A stretch of DNA of 64,000 nucleotides from Rhodococcus sp. 4CII (GTDB lineage Bacteria; Actinomycetota; Actinomycetes; Mycobacteriales; Mycobacteriaceae): positions 3,080,001 to 3,144,000 of the forward strand of contig NZ_JACCFE010000002.1 of NCBI RefSeq assembly GCF_014256275.1. Reading direction: 5' to 3'. Within the stretch, counting starts at the first letter, position 1. The number at the start of each line of letters is the position of its first letter. A model generated the notes under the pieces. The model was not told the DNA's origin. It was given only the letters and a program-made list of their open reading frames with translations, and made no database searches. The position numbers and the translations under genes are program-made. This document shows positions 48,558 to 55,928 of this stretch, piece after piece.

Positions 48558-50027
48558 TCAGCCCCGGCTCTGCCCTTCCCGGACACCGATTTCCACTCGC
48601 TTGCCGAGGTCGGGGTCGACGTTCTTCCAGTATTCGAAGACGCGTAGCAGGACCGGCTCGCTGACACCGCCGAGTGCGTGACCGACGATGTTGCTCACGA
48701 GGCGGTCGCGTTCGTCGTCGTCCAGGACCTCGCGGACGAGCGTGCCCGCCTGCGTGAAGTCGCCGTCCTCGGCGTGCTCGACGTAGCCGGCGCGTACCGA
48801 CTCACCGTCGAACGCCCAGAGACCCTCGTCGCCCGCGAGTGACGCGTCGGCGTGCGGGCCGCCGTAGGAGTTCGGCGCGTACACCGGGGTCTCGGGCGAG
48901 TTGGTGGCGTACCGCATCGCGCCGTCCTGTGAGTACGAGTTCACCTGGTTCTTCGGCGCGTTGACCGGCAGTTGCGTGTAGTTGGCGCCGATGCGGTACC
49001 GGTGTGCGTCCGCGTACGAGAAGACGCGGCCCAGCAACATCTTGTCGGGTGAGAAGCCGATTCCCGGAACGACATTCGACGGCTCGAACGACGCCTGCTC
49101 GATCTGGGCGAAGAAGTTGTCGGGGTTGCGGTTGAGGGTCCACTTGCCGACCTCGATCAGCGGGTAGTCCTTCTGCGACCACACCTTCGTCAGGTCGAAC
49201 GGGTTGAACCGGTACCCCTCTGCCTCGTCGACGGGCATGACCTGGACCTTCAGCGTCCAGCTGGGGAACTCGCCGCGGGCGATCGTGTCGTACAGGTCGG
49301 CGCGGTGATGGTCGGGGTCGTTGCCGGCGAGGGTGTCGGCCTCGTCCTGCGTGAGGAACTCGATGCCCTGGTCGGTCTTGAAGTGGTACTTCACCCAGAA
49401 ACGTTCACCCTCGGCGTTGACCCACTGGTACGTGTGCGAGCCGAATCCGTCCATGTGCCGCCAGGTCTTCGGGATTCCGCGGTCGCCCATCAGCCAGGTC
49501 ACCTGATGCGCGGACTCGGGCCGCAGCGTCCAGAAGTCCCACTGCATGTTGTGGTCGCGCAGACCGGATGCCGGCAGACGCTTCTGAGAGTGGATGAAGT
49601 CGGGGAACTTGATCGGATCCTTGATGAAGAAGACCGGGGTGTTGTTGCCGACGAGGTCGTAGTTGCCGTCCTCGGTGTAGAACTTCACGGCGAATCCGCG
49701 CGGGTCGCGCCAGGTGTCGGGGCTGCCCTGCTCGCCGGCGACGGTGGAGAAGCGCACCAGCGATTCGGTCTTCGCACCGGGCTGGAACAGCTTGGCCTTC
49801 GTGAACCGGCTCACGTCGTGGGTCACCACCAGTTCGCCGAATGCGCCGCCGCCCTTGGCGTGAACGACGCGCTCCGGGACGCGCTCGCGGTTGAACTGCG
49901 CGAGCTTCTCGACGAGGTAGTGGTCGTGCAGGAGGATGGGACCCTGAGGCCCGGCGGTGAGCGATTCGTTGTCGCTGGCGACGGGAATTCCGGCGTTGGT
50001 GGTGGTCGCGCGCTGTGTTTCAGGCAT
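48558..50027 (-). CDS. katA: Catalase, monofunctional haem type
   Basis: 489 aa, small-subunit (clade 3) catalase without C-terminal flavodoxin domain. Distal His in ERVVHAKGGGAFGE, Asn in the NNTPVFFIKDPIKFPDFIHSQKR region, and the proximal Tyr in RVFSYADAHRYRIGANY. ATG 50027 has GGAGG; seven residues upstream in the frame are not needed. It is 57 bases after the Fur-family gene on the same strand, the catR-catA arrangement of Streptomyces, so peroxide induction is likely. Confidence 0.96.
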   Translation of the reverse strand: MPETQRATTTNAGIPVASDNESLTAGPQGPILLHDHYLVEKLAQFNRERVPERVVHAKGGGAFGELVVTHDVSRFTKAKLFQPGAKTESLVRFSTVAGEQGSPDTWRDPRGFAVKFYTEDGNYDLVGNNTPVFFIKDPIKFPDFIHSQKRLPASGLRDHNMQWDFWTLRPESAHQVTWLMGDRGIPKTWRHMDGFGSHTYQWVNAEGERFWVKYHFKTDQGIEFLTQDEADTLAGNDPDHHRADLYDTIARGEFPSWTLKVQVMPVDEAEGYRFNPFDLTKVWSQKDYPLIEVGKWTLNRNPDNFFAQIEQASFEPSNVVPGIGFSPDKMLLGRVFSYADAHRYRIGANYTQLPVNAPKNQVNSYSQDGAMRYATNSPETPVYAPNSYGGPHADASLAGDEGLWAFDGESVRAGYVEHAEDGDFTQAGTLVREVLDDDERDRLVSNIVGHALGGVSEPVLLRVFEYWKNVDPDLGKRVEIGVREGQSRG

Positions 50028-50084
50028 GGCAAAGCCTCCAGGTTGCATCGGATGAGGGTGTAGCGGTGGGGACGGAGGGACGGG

Positions 50085-50597
50085 TCAGGACAGGGCTGCT
50101 GCCGACCCGGTTCCGCTCTGCGCGCCGGTCTGACGCTGCGAGCTCTGCGCGCCGGTCTGACGCTGCGAGCTCTGCGCGCCGGTCTGACACTGCGAACAGA
50201 GCCCCCAGAAGACGACCTCGGCCTCGTCGATCTCGAAACCGTGGGACTGCGAGGGGTCGAGGCACGGTGCCTCGCCGACTGCGCAATCCACGTCCACGAC
50301 GGTCCCGCAGCTGCGGCACACGAGGTGGTGGTGGTTGTCTCCGGTACGGGTCTCGAACCGTGCGGGCGAACCCGCGGGCTCGATTCGGCGGAGCAGGCCG
50401 GCGGCGGTGCACGCCTTGAGGACGTCGTACACCGCCTGGGTGGAGACCGAACCCAGCTCGCCGCGAACTACGGCCGCGATGTCGTCGACGTCGGAATGTG
50501 GCTGTACGGCAACCGCATTCAGCACTGCAACTCGCGGGGCAGTGACACGCAGGCCCGCGGCGCGCAGTTGCGCTCGGGGATCCGTGTCGTGTCGCAT
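50085..50597 (-). CDS. Fur-family peroxide/iron regulator (CatR/FurA-like)
   Basis: 170 aa. Winged-helix DNA-binding part with STQAVYDVLKACTAAGLLRRIE, then the dimer domain with metal site DNHHHLVCRSCGTVVDVDC and a second zinc pair CSQC. This is the FurA/CatR subgroup next to catalases. The last 26 residues are unusual: three near-identical nine-residue repeats (QTGAQSSQR type) encoded by a 27-bp tandem repeat. ATG 50597. Probably represses its own promoter and katA. Confidence 0.9.
   Translation of the reverse strand: MRHDTDPRAQLRAAGLRVTAPRVAVLNAVAVQPHSDVDDIAAVVRGELGSVSTQAVYDVLKACTAAGLLRRIEPAGSPARFETRTGDNHHHLVCRSCGTVVDVDCAVGEAPCLDPSQSHGFEIDEAEVVFWGLCSQCQTGAQSSQRQTGAQSSQRQTGAQSGTGSAAALS
50116..50196. 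repeat. 27-bp tandem repeat inside the fur-like gene
   Basis: Three head-to-tail copies: 50116-50142, 50143-50169 (identical) and 50170-50196 (two changes). 27 bases keep the reading frame, so copy number changes would lengthen the protein tail by nine residues each. Confidence 0.9.
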
Positions 50598-50602
50598 GTG
50601 TT

Positions 50603-50633
50603 CCAGTATCTCCGTTATTTGGAATTAGTCAAG
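50603..50633 (-). promoter_or_regulatory. Promoter and probable FurA-type operator of the fur-katA operon
   Basis: Minus strand: TTGACT (50632-50627), 18-base spacer, TACTGG (50608-50603). The AT-rich core CTTGACTAATTCCAAATAACGG closely resembles the mycobacterial furA operator overlapping the -35. A start near 50596 would make the fur transcript leaderless. Confidence 0.6.
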
Positions 50634-50652
50634 AAAAGGATTCACCTTGACG

Positions 50653-50670
50653 TGTCGGAAACTTCCGACA
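50653..50670. promoter_or_regulatory. ArsR operator
   Basis: TGTCGGAA-AC-TTCCGACA, perfect 8-bp arms, 13 bases before the arsR start. Confidence 0.65.
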
Positions 50671-50682
50671 TATTGTCGTGTC

Positions 50683-50994
50683 GTGCCCGACGACGACGTC
50701 TTCCTCGCCCTCGCGAACCCCGTGCGCCGTCGTCTGCTGGAAATCCTGGCCGACGGACCCCGGACGGCAGGCGACCTCGCCGGTCGTTTCGACCTCAGCC
50801 GTCCCGCCGTCGCCGAGCACCTCCAGGTGCTGCGCAAGGCGGGGCTGGTCCGCGACGAACCCTCGGGACGGCAACGGCACTACCACCTGACCGCACAGCC
50901 ACTCGCCGACGTGGGCGACTGGCTGCACCCGTTCGAGCGGTTCTGGCGCGGCCGCTTGCGCACACTCGCCGACATCCTCGAGGAGGACTCGTGA
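50683..50994 (+). CDS. ArsR-family transcriptional regulator
   Basis: 103 aa. Winged helix FLALANPVRRRLLEILADGPRTAGDLAGRFDLSRPAVAEHLQVLRKAGLV. No cysteine pair for metal sensing, so it belongs to the metal-free ArsR group that is often paired with SRPBCC proteins. GTG 50683 is chosen because the ORF upstream contains the operator. Overlaps the next gene by 4 bp (GTGA). Confidence 0.9.
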   Translation: MPDDDVFLALANPVRRRLLEILADGPRTAGDLAGRFDLSRPAVAEHLQVLRKAGLVRDEPSGRQRHYHLTAQPLADVGDWLHPFERFWRGRLRTLADILEEDS

Positions 50995-51401
50995 CCGACC
51001 GCACCACCACCGTGATCTCCGTCGACCAGTTCATCGCCGCGCCGCCCGCCGCGGTGTGGCGGGCTCTGACCGAGCCGGAACTGCTGGCGCGATGGTGGGC
51101 CGCGGGCGACATCGCCGCGGCGGTCGGGCATCGGTTCCACCTGGACATGCCCGGCTGGGGTTCCGTGCCCTGCGAGGTGGTCGAGGTCGAACCCGAACGG
51201 CGCTTCGTCTACACATTCACCGAGAACTGGACGCTGACCTGGACAGTGACACCCGAGGGCACCGGCACCCGCCTGTTCCTCGAACATTCCGGCTTCGACC
51301 TCGACGACAAGCGCAGTCGCGACGCGTTCGAGCGGATGGGTCCGGGCTGGCGCGACACGGTGCTGCCGCGCCTCGCCGGCGTCGCCGCGGAGATCGAGTA
51401 G
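50991..51401 (+). CDS. SRPBCC/AHSA1-like protein
   Basis: 136 aa. START-like fold: FIAAPPAAVWRALTEPELLARWWA at the N-terminus, FHLDMPGWGSVPCEVVEVEPERRFVYTF in the middle, and GTRLFLEHSGFDL. Such proteins bind hydrophobic ligands. GTG 50991 overlaps the arsR stop, so ArsR and this protein form a coupled pair; it may be the stress effector controlled by ArsR. Confidence 0.88.
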   Translation: MTDRTTTVISVDQFIAAPPAAVWRALTEPELLARWWAAGDIAAAVGHRFHLDMPGWGSVPCEVVEVEPERRFVYTFTENWTLTWTVTPEGTGTRLFLEHSGFDLDDKRSRDAFERMGPGWRDTVLPRLAGVAAEIE

Positions 51402-51413
51402 CGCGCCGAGCTG

Positions 51414-52064
51414 TCAGCGCCTACGCGCGGGACCGGTGGTCATCCGGCCGTCCGTGATCACGATGCCGTGGTGGACGCCGGGCCTCAGCCACGCGGCCAG
51501 GGTCGGACCTTCGGCTCGCACGTCGACGCGGGCGTACCGGAAATGCCCGCGCAGCCGCGCCGACGCCGTCACCAGCCCCTGCCCGTCCTCGGCCGGTTGC
51601 GCGAATCCGAGTGCCCCGGCGATCGGTAGCCGCGGCCCGCGGGGCCGAGTGCTCGTCGTGACGCGCCACGACTCGCCCGTCGCCGAGAAGGCGCCGTGCA
51701 CGTCGCCGCCGAACTCGGCCTGGACCTTCGGCAGTCCCCAGTGGACGCGTCCGCCGTGCACGGACGGTTCCGAGTCGACCGCGATGAACGGCACCGCCAT
51801 TCGCGGCAGGTAGCCGGTGCGACGACCCGGCGCCCGCAGCACCGGGCTGCCCAGGATCTCGCGGTAGGGCCCGACGGGTGAGTCCAGGTAGTCGACCACC
51901 ATCACCAGGGTCAGTGGCACGGTCGCGCCGTCGGGCCCGAGTACCCGAGCGGTGTCGGTGCTGCGGTGCCACCAGAGCGTCGCGCGCACCCCCGCCGGCC
52001 ACGGGGGCGGTGAGCTCGCGGGCCAGTCCGCGCGATCGGTGTGTGATTCAGGCACGCTCCACAT
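51414..52064 (-). CDS. Acetoacetate decarboxylase-like protein
   Basis: 216 aa. ADC-like beta-cone fold: YREILGSPVL, YLPRMAVPFIAVDSEPSVHGGRVHWGLPKVQAEF. The Schiff-base Lys of true acetoacetate decarboxylase lies in a motif like GYPKK; here the aligned WGLPKVQ has a Lys, but catalysis is not assured. ATG 52064 with AAAGGAG overlaps the oxidase stop by 17 bp. Last gene of the tetR-BVMO-oxidase operon. Confidence 0.75.
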   Translation of the reverse strand: MWSVPESHTDRADWPASSPPPWPAGVRATLWWHRSTDTARVLGPDGATVPLTLVMVVDYLDSPVGPYREILGSPVLRAPGRRTGYLPRMAVPFIAVDSEPSVHGGRVHWGLPKVQAEFGGDVHGAFSATGESWRVTTSTRPRGPRLPIAGALGFAQPAEDGQGLVTASARLRGHFRYARVDVRAEGPTLAAWLRPGVHHGIVITDGRMTTGPARRR

Positions 52065-53760
52065 CGACTGTCTCCTTTCGCGTGACCACCGTCAGGGGGA
52101 GCCGCAGTGCGCCCGGGGCGTCGGCGGGGACCACCGGATTCCGGGGCGAAGTGGGTTCGATACGTACGTACGGCTTGCCCGGCGCGGGCCGGGGGTCGGG
52201 CTCTTCCTTGTTGGGCCACAGCGCGAATGCACGCTCGGCCTGGGCGGTGATGGTGAGCGACGGATTGACCCCCAGGTTCGCGCTCACCACCGACCCGTCG
52301 GCCACGTGGAGGCCGTCGTGTCCGTACGCCCGCAGGTAGGGGTCGACGACACCCGTGTCCGGTGAGTCCCCGATGGCGCAGCCCCCGAGGAAGTGCGCGG
52401 TCATCGGAATGTTCACGACGTCGGCGACCGAACCACCGGGGTCTCCCCCGATCCGGTCGGCCACCTTGCGGATGGCCGTGTGGCCCTGCGGAATCCATTC
52501 GGGCGGCGGATCACCGGGCCCGGGCCGGCTGGTGACCGCGCGACCGAGGCGGCCCTTCCCCTTCGCGAGTTCGAGCGAATTGTCGTCGGTCTGCATCACG
52601 AGCGCGATCACGGTGCGCTCCGACCAGTGCCGCACCGACAGGCTGCGCAGGAACGCCCCGGGTCGACGCAACGCGACGCCGACCGTCTTCAGCAACCGCG
52701 GTGTTCTGCCGCCGCCGTCGCTGAGGACGGTCTGCAGCAGCCCGATCGCGTTGCTGCCCTTGCCGTACCGCACGGGTTCGATGTGGGTGTGGTCGTCGGG
52801 GTGGAACGAGGACGTGATGGCCACGCCCTGGGTGAAGTCGGTGGCGCGGTTCTTCGCCGTGGCGGCGAGGACCGCCTCCGAATTGGTGCGCACCACCGAC
52901 CCCAACCGCGGCGACAATCGCGGCAGCGCGCCGGATTCCTTCATCGCCAGCAACAGCCGCGCGGTGCCGTACGTGCCGGCCGCGACCACCACCTGGTCGG
53001 CGGTGAACGTGTACTCCCGCTTGCGAATCCCGTCGGTGCGGCGGGTCCGCAGTGTGTAACCACCGCCCGGCCGGGGCCGCAGTTCCGTCACGGTCGTCAG
53101 CGGATGAACCCGTGCACCGGCCTTCTCGGCGAGGTGGAGGTAGTTCTTCACGAGCGTGTTCTTCGCGCCGACACGGCAGCCGGTCATGCAGCCCCCGCAC
53201 TCGGTGCATCCCGTGCGGTCGGGCCCCGCTCCTCCGAAGAACGGGTCGGCGACCGTCGCTCCCGGCTCGCCGAAGAACACGCCGACCGGTGTGGACGTGA
53301 ACGTCGCGCCGGCGCCCATCTCCTCGGCCACCTCGCGCATGACGGCGTCGGCGGGGGTGAACGACGGGTTGGTCGTCACGCCCAGCATCCGCTTCGCCTG
53401 CTCGTAATACGGGGCCAGCTCGGACTGCCAGTCGGTGATGTGCGCCCACTGCCTGTCCTCGAAGAAGCGGGGTGACGGCTGGTACAGCGTGTTGGCGTAG
53501 TTCAACGATCCGCCGCCGACCCCGGCCCCGGCCATGACCAGGACATCGGGCAGGAGGTGGATCCGTTGCACGCCATAGCAGCCCAGCCGGGGCGCCCAGA
53601 GGTAACGGCGCAACCGCCAGCTCGTCTCCGGCAGCTCGTCGTCCGCGAAGCGCCTGCCCGCCTCGAGGACGCCGACCCGGTACCCCTTCTCCGTGAGCCT
53701 CAGTGCCGCGACGCTGCCGCCGAACCCGGAGCCGACCACGACCACGTCGTAATGCGTCAT
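52048..53760 (-). CDS. GMC-type oxidoreductase, ChoD (cholesterol oxidase)-like
   Basis: 570 aa, FAD enzyme. The dinucleotide-binding VVVGSGFGGSVAALRLTEKGYRVGVLEAGR, AGAGVGGGSLNYANTLY, and HFLGGCAIGD with the C-terminal LHVADGSVVSANLGVNPSLTITAQAERA. It follows M. tuberculosis ChoD (Rv3409c) closely, including CTECGGCMTGCR with four cysteines. Cholesterol oxidase activity of this group is disputed. ATG 53760 overlaps the BVMO stop (ATGA). Confidence 0.88.
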   Translation of the reverse strand: MTHYDVVVVGSGFGGSVAALRLTEKGYRVGVLEAGRRFADDELPETSWRLRRYLWAPRLGCYGVQRIHLLPDVLVMAGAGVGGGSLNYANTLYQPSPRFFEDRQWAHITDWQSELAPYYEQAKRMLGVTTNPSFTPADAVMREVAEEMGAGATFTSTPVGVFFGEPGATVADPFFGGAGPDRTGCTECGGCMTGCRVGAKNTLVKNYLHLAEKAGARVHPLTTVTELRPRPGGGYTLRTRRTDGIRKREYTFTADQVVVAAGTYGTARLLLAMKESGALPRLSPRLGSVVRTNSEAVLAATAKNRATDFTQGVAITSSFHPDDHTHIEPVRYGKGSNAIGLLQTVLSDGGGRTPRLLKTVGVALRRPGAFLRSLSVRHWSERTVIALVMQTDDNSLELAKGKGRLGRAVTSRPGPGDPPPEWIPQGHTAIRKVADRIGGDPGGSVADVVNIPMTAHFLGGCAIGDSPDTGVVDPYLRAYGHDGLHVADGSVVSANLGVNPSLTITAQAERAFALWPNKEEPDPRPAPGKPYVRIEPTSPRNPVVPADAPGALRLPLTVVTRKETVDVERA

Positions 53761-55247
53761 GCGACGGTCTCCCGCGCGGCCCCGCGTCGTGACACGTAGT
53801 TCTCCTGGTCGAAACGCTGCAGTTGCGAGCGGAATCTCCAGGTGAAGGTCGGCCACTGCACCGAGTTCCGGCCCTCGGAGTCGTAGTACCAGCTCGAGCA
53901 GCCGCCCTTGTTCCAGACGGTGGTCCGCAGGTCGGACTGGATGCGGGCGTTGTACCGGCGCTGCGCCTCCTCGGTGACCTCGAAAGCGGCGATCCCGCTG
54001 CGACGCATCACCTTCAGCGCGTCGGCCACGTACTCGGACTGCGACTCGAGCATGTAGACGATGGAGCTGTGACCGAGATTGGTGTTGGGACCGTACATCA
54101 GGAACAGGTTGGGGAACCCGGCGACAGTGGTCCCCTTGTACGCGCTCGGGCTGCCGCCCCAGTGCTCGGCGAGAGTGCGGCCGTCGACGCCACGCAATGC
54201 GTGCGCCACAGGCGGTTCCGTCGGGGTGAAGCCGGTCGCGAAGACGATGGTGTCGACCTTGTGCTCGCGTCCGGTCGCGTCGACGACGCCGTCCCGCGTG
54301 ACTCCGGCGAGTCCCGCGTCGACCAGCGTGACGTCGGGGCGGTCGAGGGTCCGGAGCCAGTCGTTCGACAACAGCATCCGCTTGCAGCCGATCGTGAAGT
54401 TGGGCGTGAGCTTGCGGCGTAATTCGGGATCCCGTACCTGTCTGCGGAGGTGCACCCGGGCCACCATCTCGAAGACGGGCAGCAACCCAGTGGCATGTGC
54501 GAGCACCCCACCCAGAGCTTCCCGGAAGCTGTACACGGACGCTCGGACGGCCTTCTGCACCAGCGGAAGTCGCCGGTACAGTTTCTTCTCGGCCCCCGAC
54601 AGCTCGCGGTCGAGGCGCGGGATCACCCAGGCGGGGGTGCGCTGGAACACGGTCACGTGCCCGGCCACGGGGGCGATCTCCGGGACGAACTGCACGGCCG
54701 ACGCGCCGGTGCCGATGACGGCGACCCGCTCCCCCGCGAGGTCGTGGTCGTGGTTCCACGTCGCCGAGTGGAACGTGGTGCCGCCGAAGGTCTCGAGCCC
54801 CGGCATGTCCGGCACGCTGGGCGTCGAGAGCGCGCCGGTCGCGGCAACCACGACGTTCGCGGTCACCGTTCCACGACTGGTCCGGACGGTCCAGAGGGCC
54901 TCGGCGTCGTCCCAGTGAGCTTCCTGCAGTTCGCAGTCGGTCACCACGCGAGATCCGACGCCGGTGTCGACGGCCACCTTCTTCAGGTAGCGGTGAATCT
55001 CGGGCTGGCGGGCGAACGTGTGACTCCAGTCGGCGCTGGGCGCGAACGAGAACGAGTACAACGACGTCGGGACGTCGCAGGCACAGCCCGGGTAGGTGTT
55101 GTCGCGCCACGTCCCGCCGACATCCTGCCCGCGCTCGATGATCAGGACGTCGGCGTCCGGCTGCATCTGCAGAATGCGTGCGGCCAGCCCCATGCCGGCG
55201 AAACCCGCCCCCACGATCAGGGTGTGCACATGCTGTGGAAGATTCAC
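53757..55247 (-). CDS. Flavin monooxygenase, Baeyer-Villiger type
   Basis: 496 aa. FAD Rossmann LIVGAGFAGMGLAARI, the active-site GGTWRDNTYPGCACDVPTSLYSFSF, the BVMO fingerprint FHSATWNHD (FxGxxxHxxxW), and the NADPH Rossmann VAVIGTGASAVQ. It oxidises a ketone or aldehyde to an ester; the substrate is not readable. GTG 55247 overlaps the tetR stop (GTGA). The operon pairing with a ChoD-like oxidase suggests steroid or terpenoid oxidation. Confidence 0.9.
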   Translation of the reverse strand: MNLPQHVHTLIVGAGFAGMGLAARILQMQPDADVLIIERGQDVGGTWRDNTYPGCACDVPTSLYSFSFAPSADWSHTFARQPEIHRYLKKVAVDTGVGSRVVTDCELQEAHWDDAEALWTVRTSRGTVTANVVVAATGALSTPSVPDMPGLETFGGTTFHSATWNHDHDLAGERVAVIGTGASAVQFVPEIAPVAGHVTVFQRTPAWVIPRLDRELSGAEKKLYRRLPLVQKAVRASVYSFREALGGVLAHATGLLPVFEMVARVHLRRQVRDPELRRKLTPNFTIGCKRMLLSNDWLRTLDRPDVTLVDAGLAGVTRDGVVDATGREHKVDTIVFATGFTPTEPPVAHALRGVDGRTLAEHWGGSPSAYKGTTVAGFPNLFLMYGPNTNLGHSSIVYMLESQSEYVADALKVMRRSGIAAFEVTEEAQRRYNARIQSDLRTTVWNKGGCSSWYYDSEGRNSVQWPTFTWRFRSQLQRFDQENYVSRRGAARETVA

Positions 55248-55828
55248 GACTTCTCCATCTTCGATTCCCACACGGGCAGTAGCCGCGCGCGGAGCGACTG
55301 CTCGGCCTCGGCGGTGCGGAACAGCGCCGACACCGCGAGACCGCGAACCAATTCGATGCTGAGCTCGATGGTGTCGGCGTCGAAGCGATCGCCGAACACC
55401 TCCGCCGACCCGTGGCGCAGCGCGTCGTTGACCTTCCGCTCGAGCGGAACCGTCGCCTCGTACAGCACCGGGTCGGTCCGGGCGGCCACCCACAACTCGA
55501 GCGCGGCGTAGAACAGCGGACCGGAGAAGGCGTCGGCGAGCACTTCGACGCCGCGGCCGGCGTCCACCTCGGCGGCGAGGATCTCCTCCATCCGCTTGTC
55601 CACGAGATGTTCGACCGCGGCCACGACCAGCGACTCCTTGGTCGGGAAGTGGTGCAGCTGGGCGCCGCGCGACACTCCCGCCCGCCGGGCGATGCCCTGC
55701 GTGGTGGTGCGGGCGTACCCGAACTCCACCAGGGAGTCGACGGCCGCGTCGAGCAGCTTCGTGCGCATCGCCGCAGTTCGCTCGGCCTGCGTGCGGGTCG
55801 GTTTGGCTACTGCTGTGTCAGGTGTCAC
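55244..55828 (-). CDS. TetR-family regulator
   Basis: 194 aa. HTH in TTTQGIARRAGVSRGAQLHHFPTKESLVVAAVEHLV, near residues 30-65. GTG 55828 is chosen (VTPDTAVAKPTRTQAERT); the ATG at 55915 would include the operator region. It is the first gene of the operon with BVMO, oxidase and decarboxylase-like protein and probably represses it in response to a lipophilic substrate. Confidence 0.88.
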   Translation of the reverse strand: MTPDTAVAKPTRTQAERTAAMRTKLLDAAVDSLVEFGYARTTTQGIARRAGVSRGAQLHHFPTKESLVVAAVEHLVDKRMEEILAAEVDAGRGVEVLADAFSGPLFYAALELWVAARTDPVLYEATVPLERKVNDALRHGSAEVFGDRFDADTIELSIELVRGLAVSALFRTAEAEQSLRARLLPVWESKMEKS

Positions 55829-55857
55829 ACCCAGCACTGTAGGTGGAAAAAAGAAAA

Positions 55858-55869
55858 CAGTCCAGACTG
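55858..55869. promoter_or_regulatory. Possible TetR operator
   Basis: CAGTC-CA-GACTG palindrome 30 bases before the tetR start, in an AT-richer stretch. Confidence 0.45.
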
Positions 55870-55928
55870 ACTTTAAGTTGCCGTGAGCACTTGTCAACGT
55901 CCCGCGGTTGAACAAGTACTCACGGGCC

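Noticed and set aside
50116..50196. Tandem repeat as a CRISPR array
   Set aside because: Units are adjacent without spacers and in frame within a coding gene.
55816..55831. CRP-like TGTGA-N6-ACACA on the minus strand at the tetR start
   Set aside because: Mismatch in the right half and position inside the start of the gene; likely chance.
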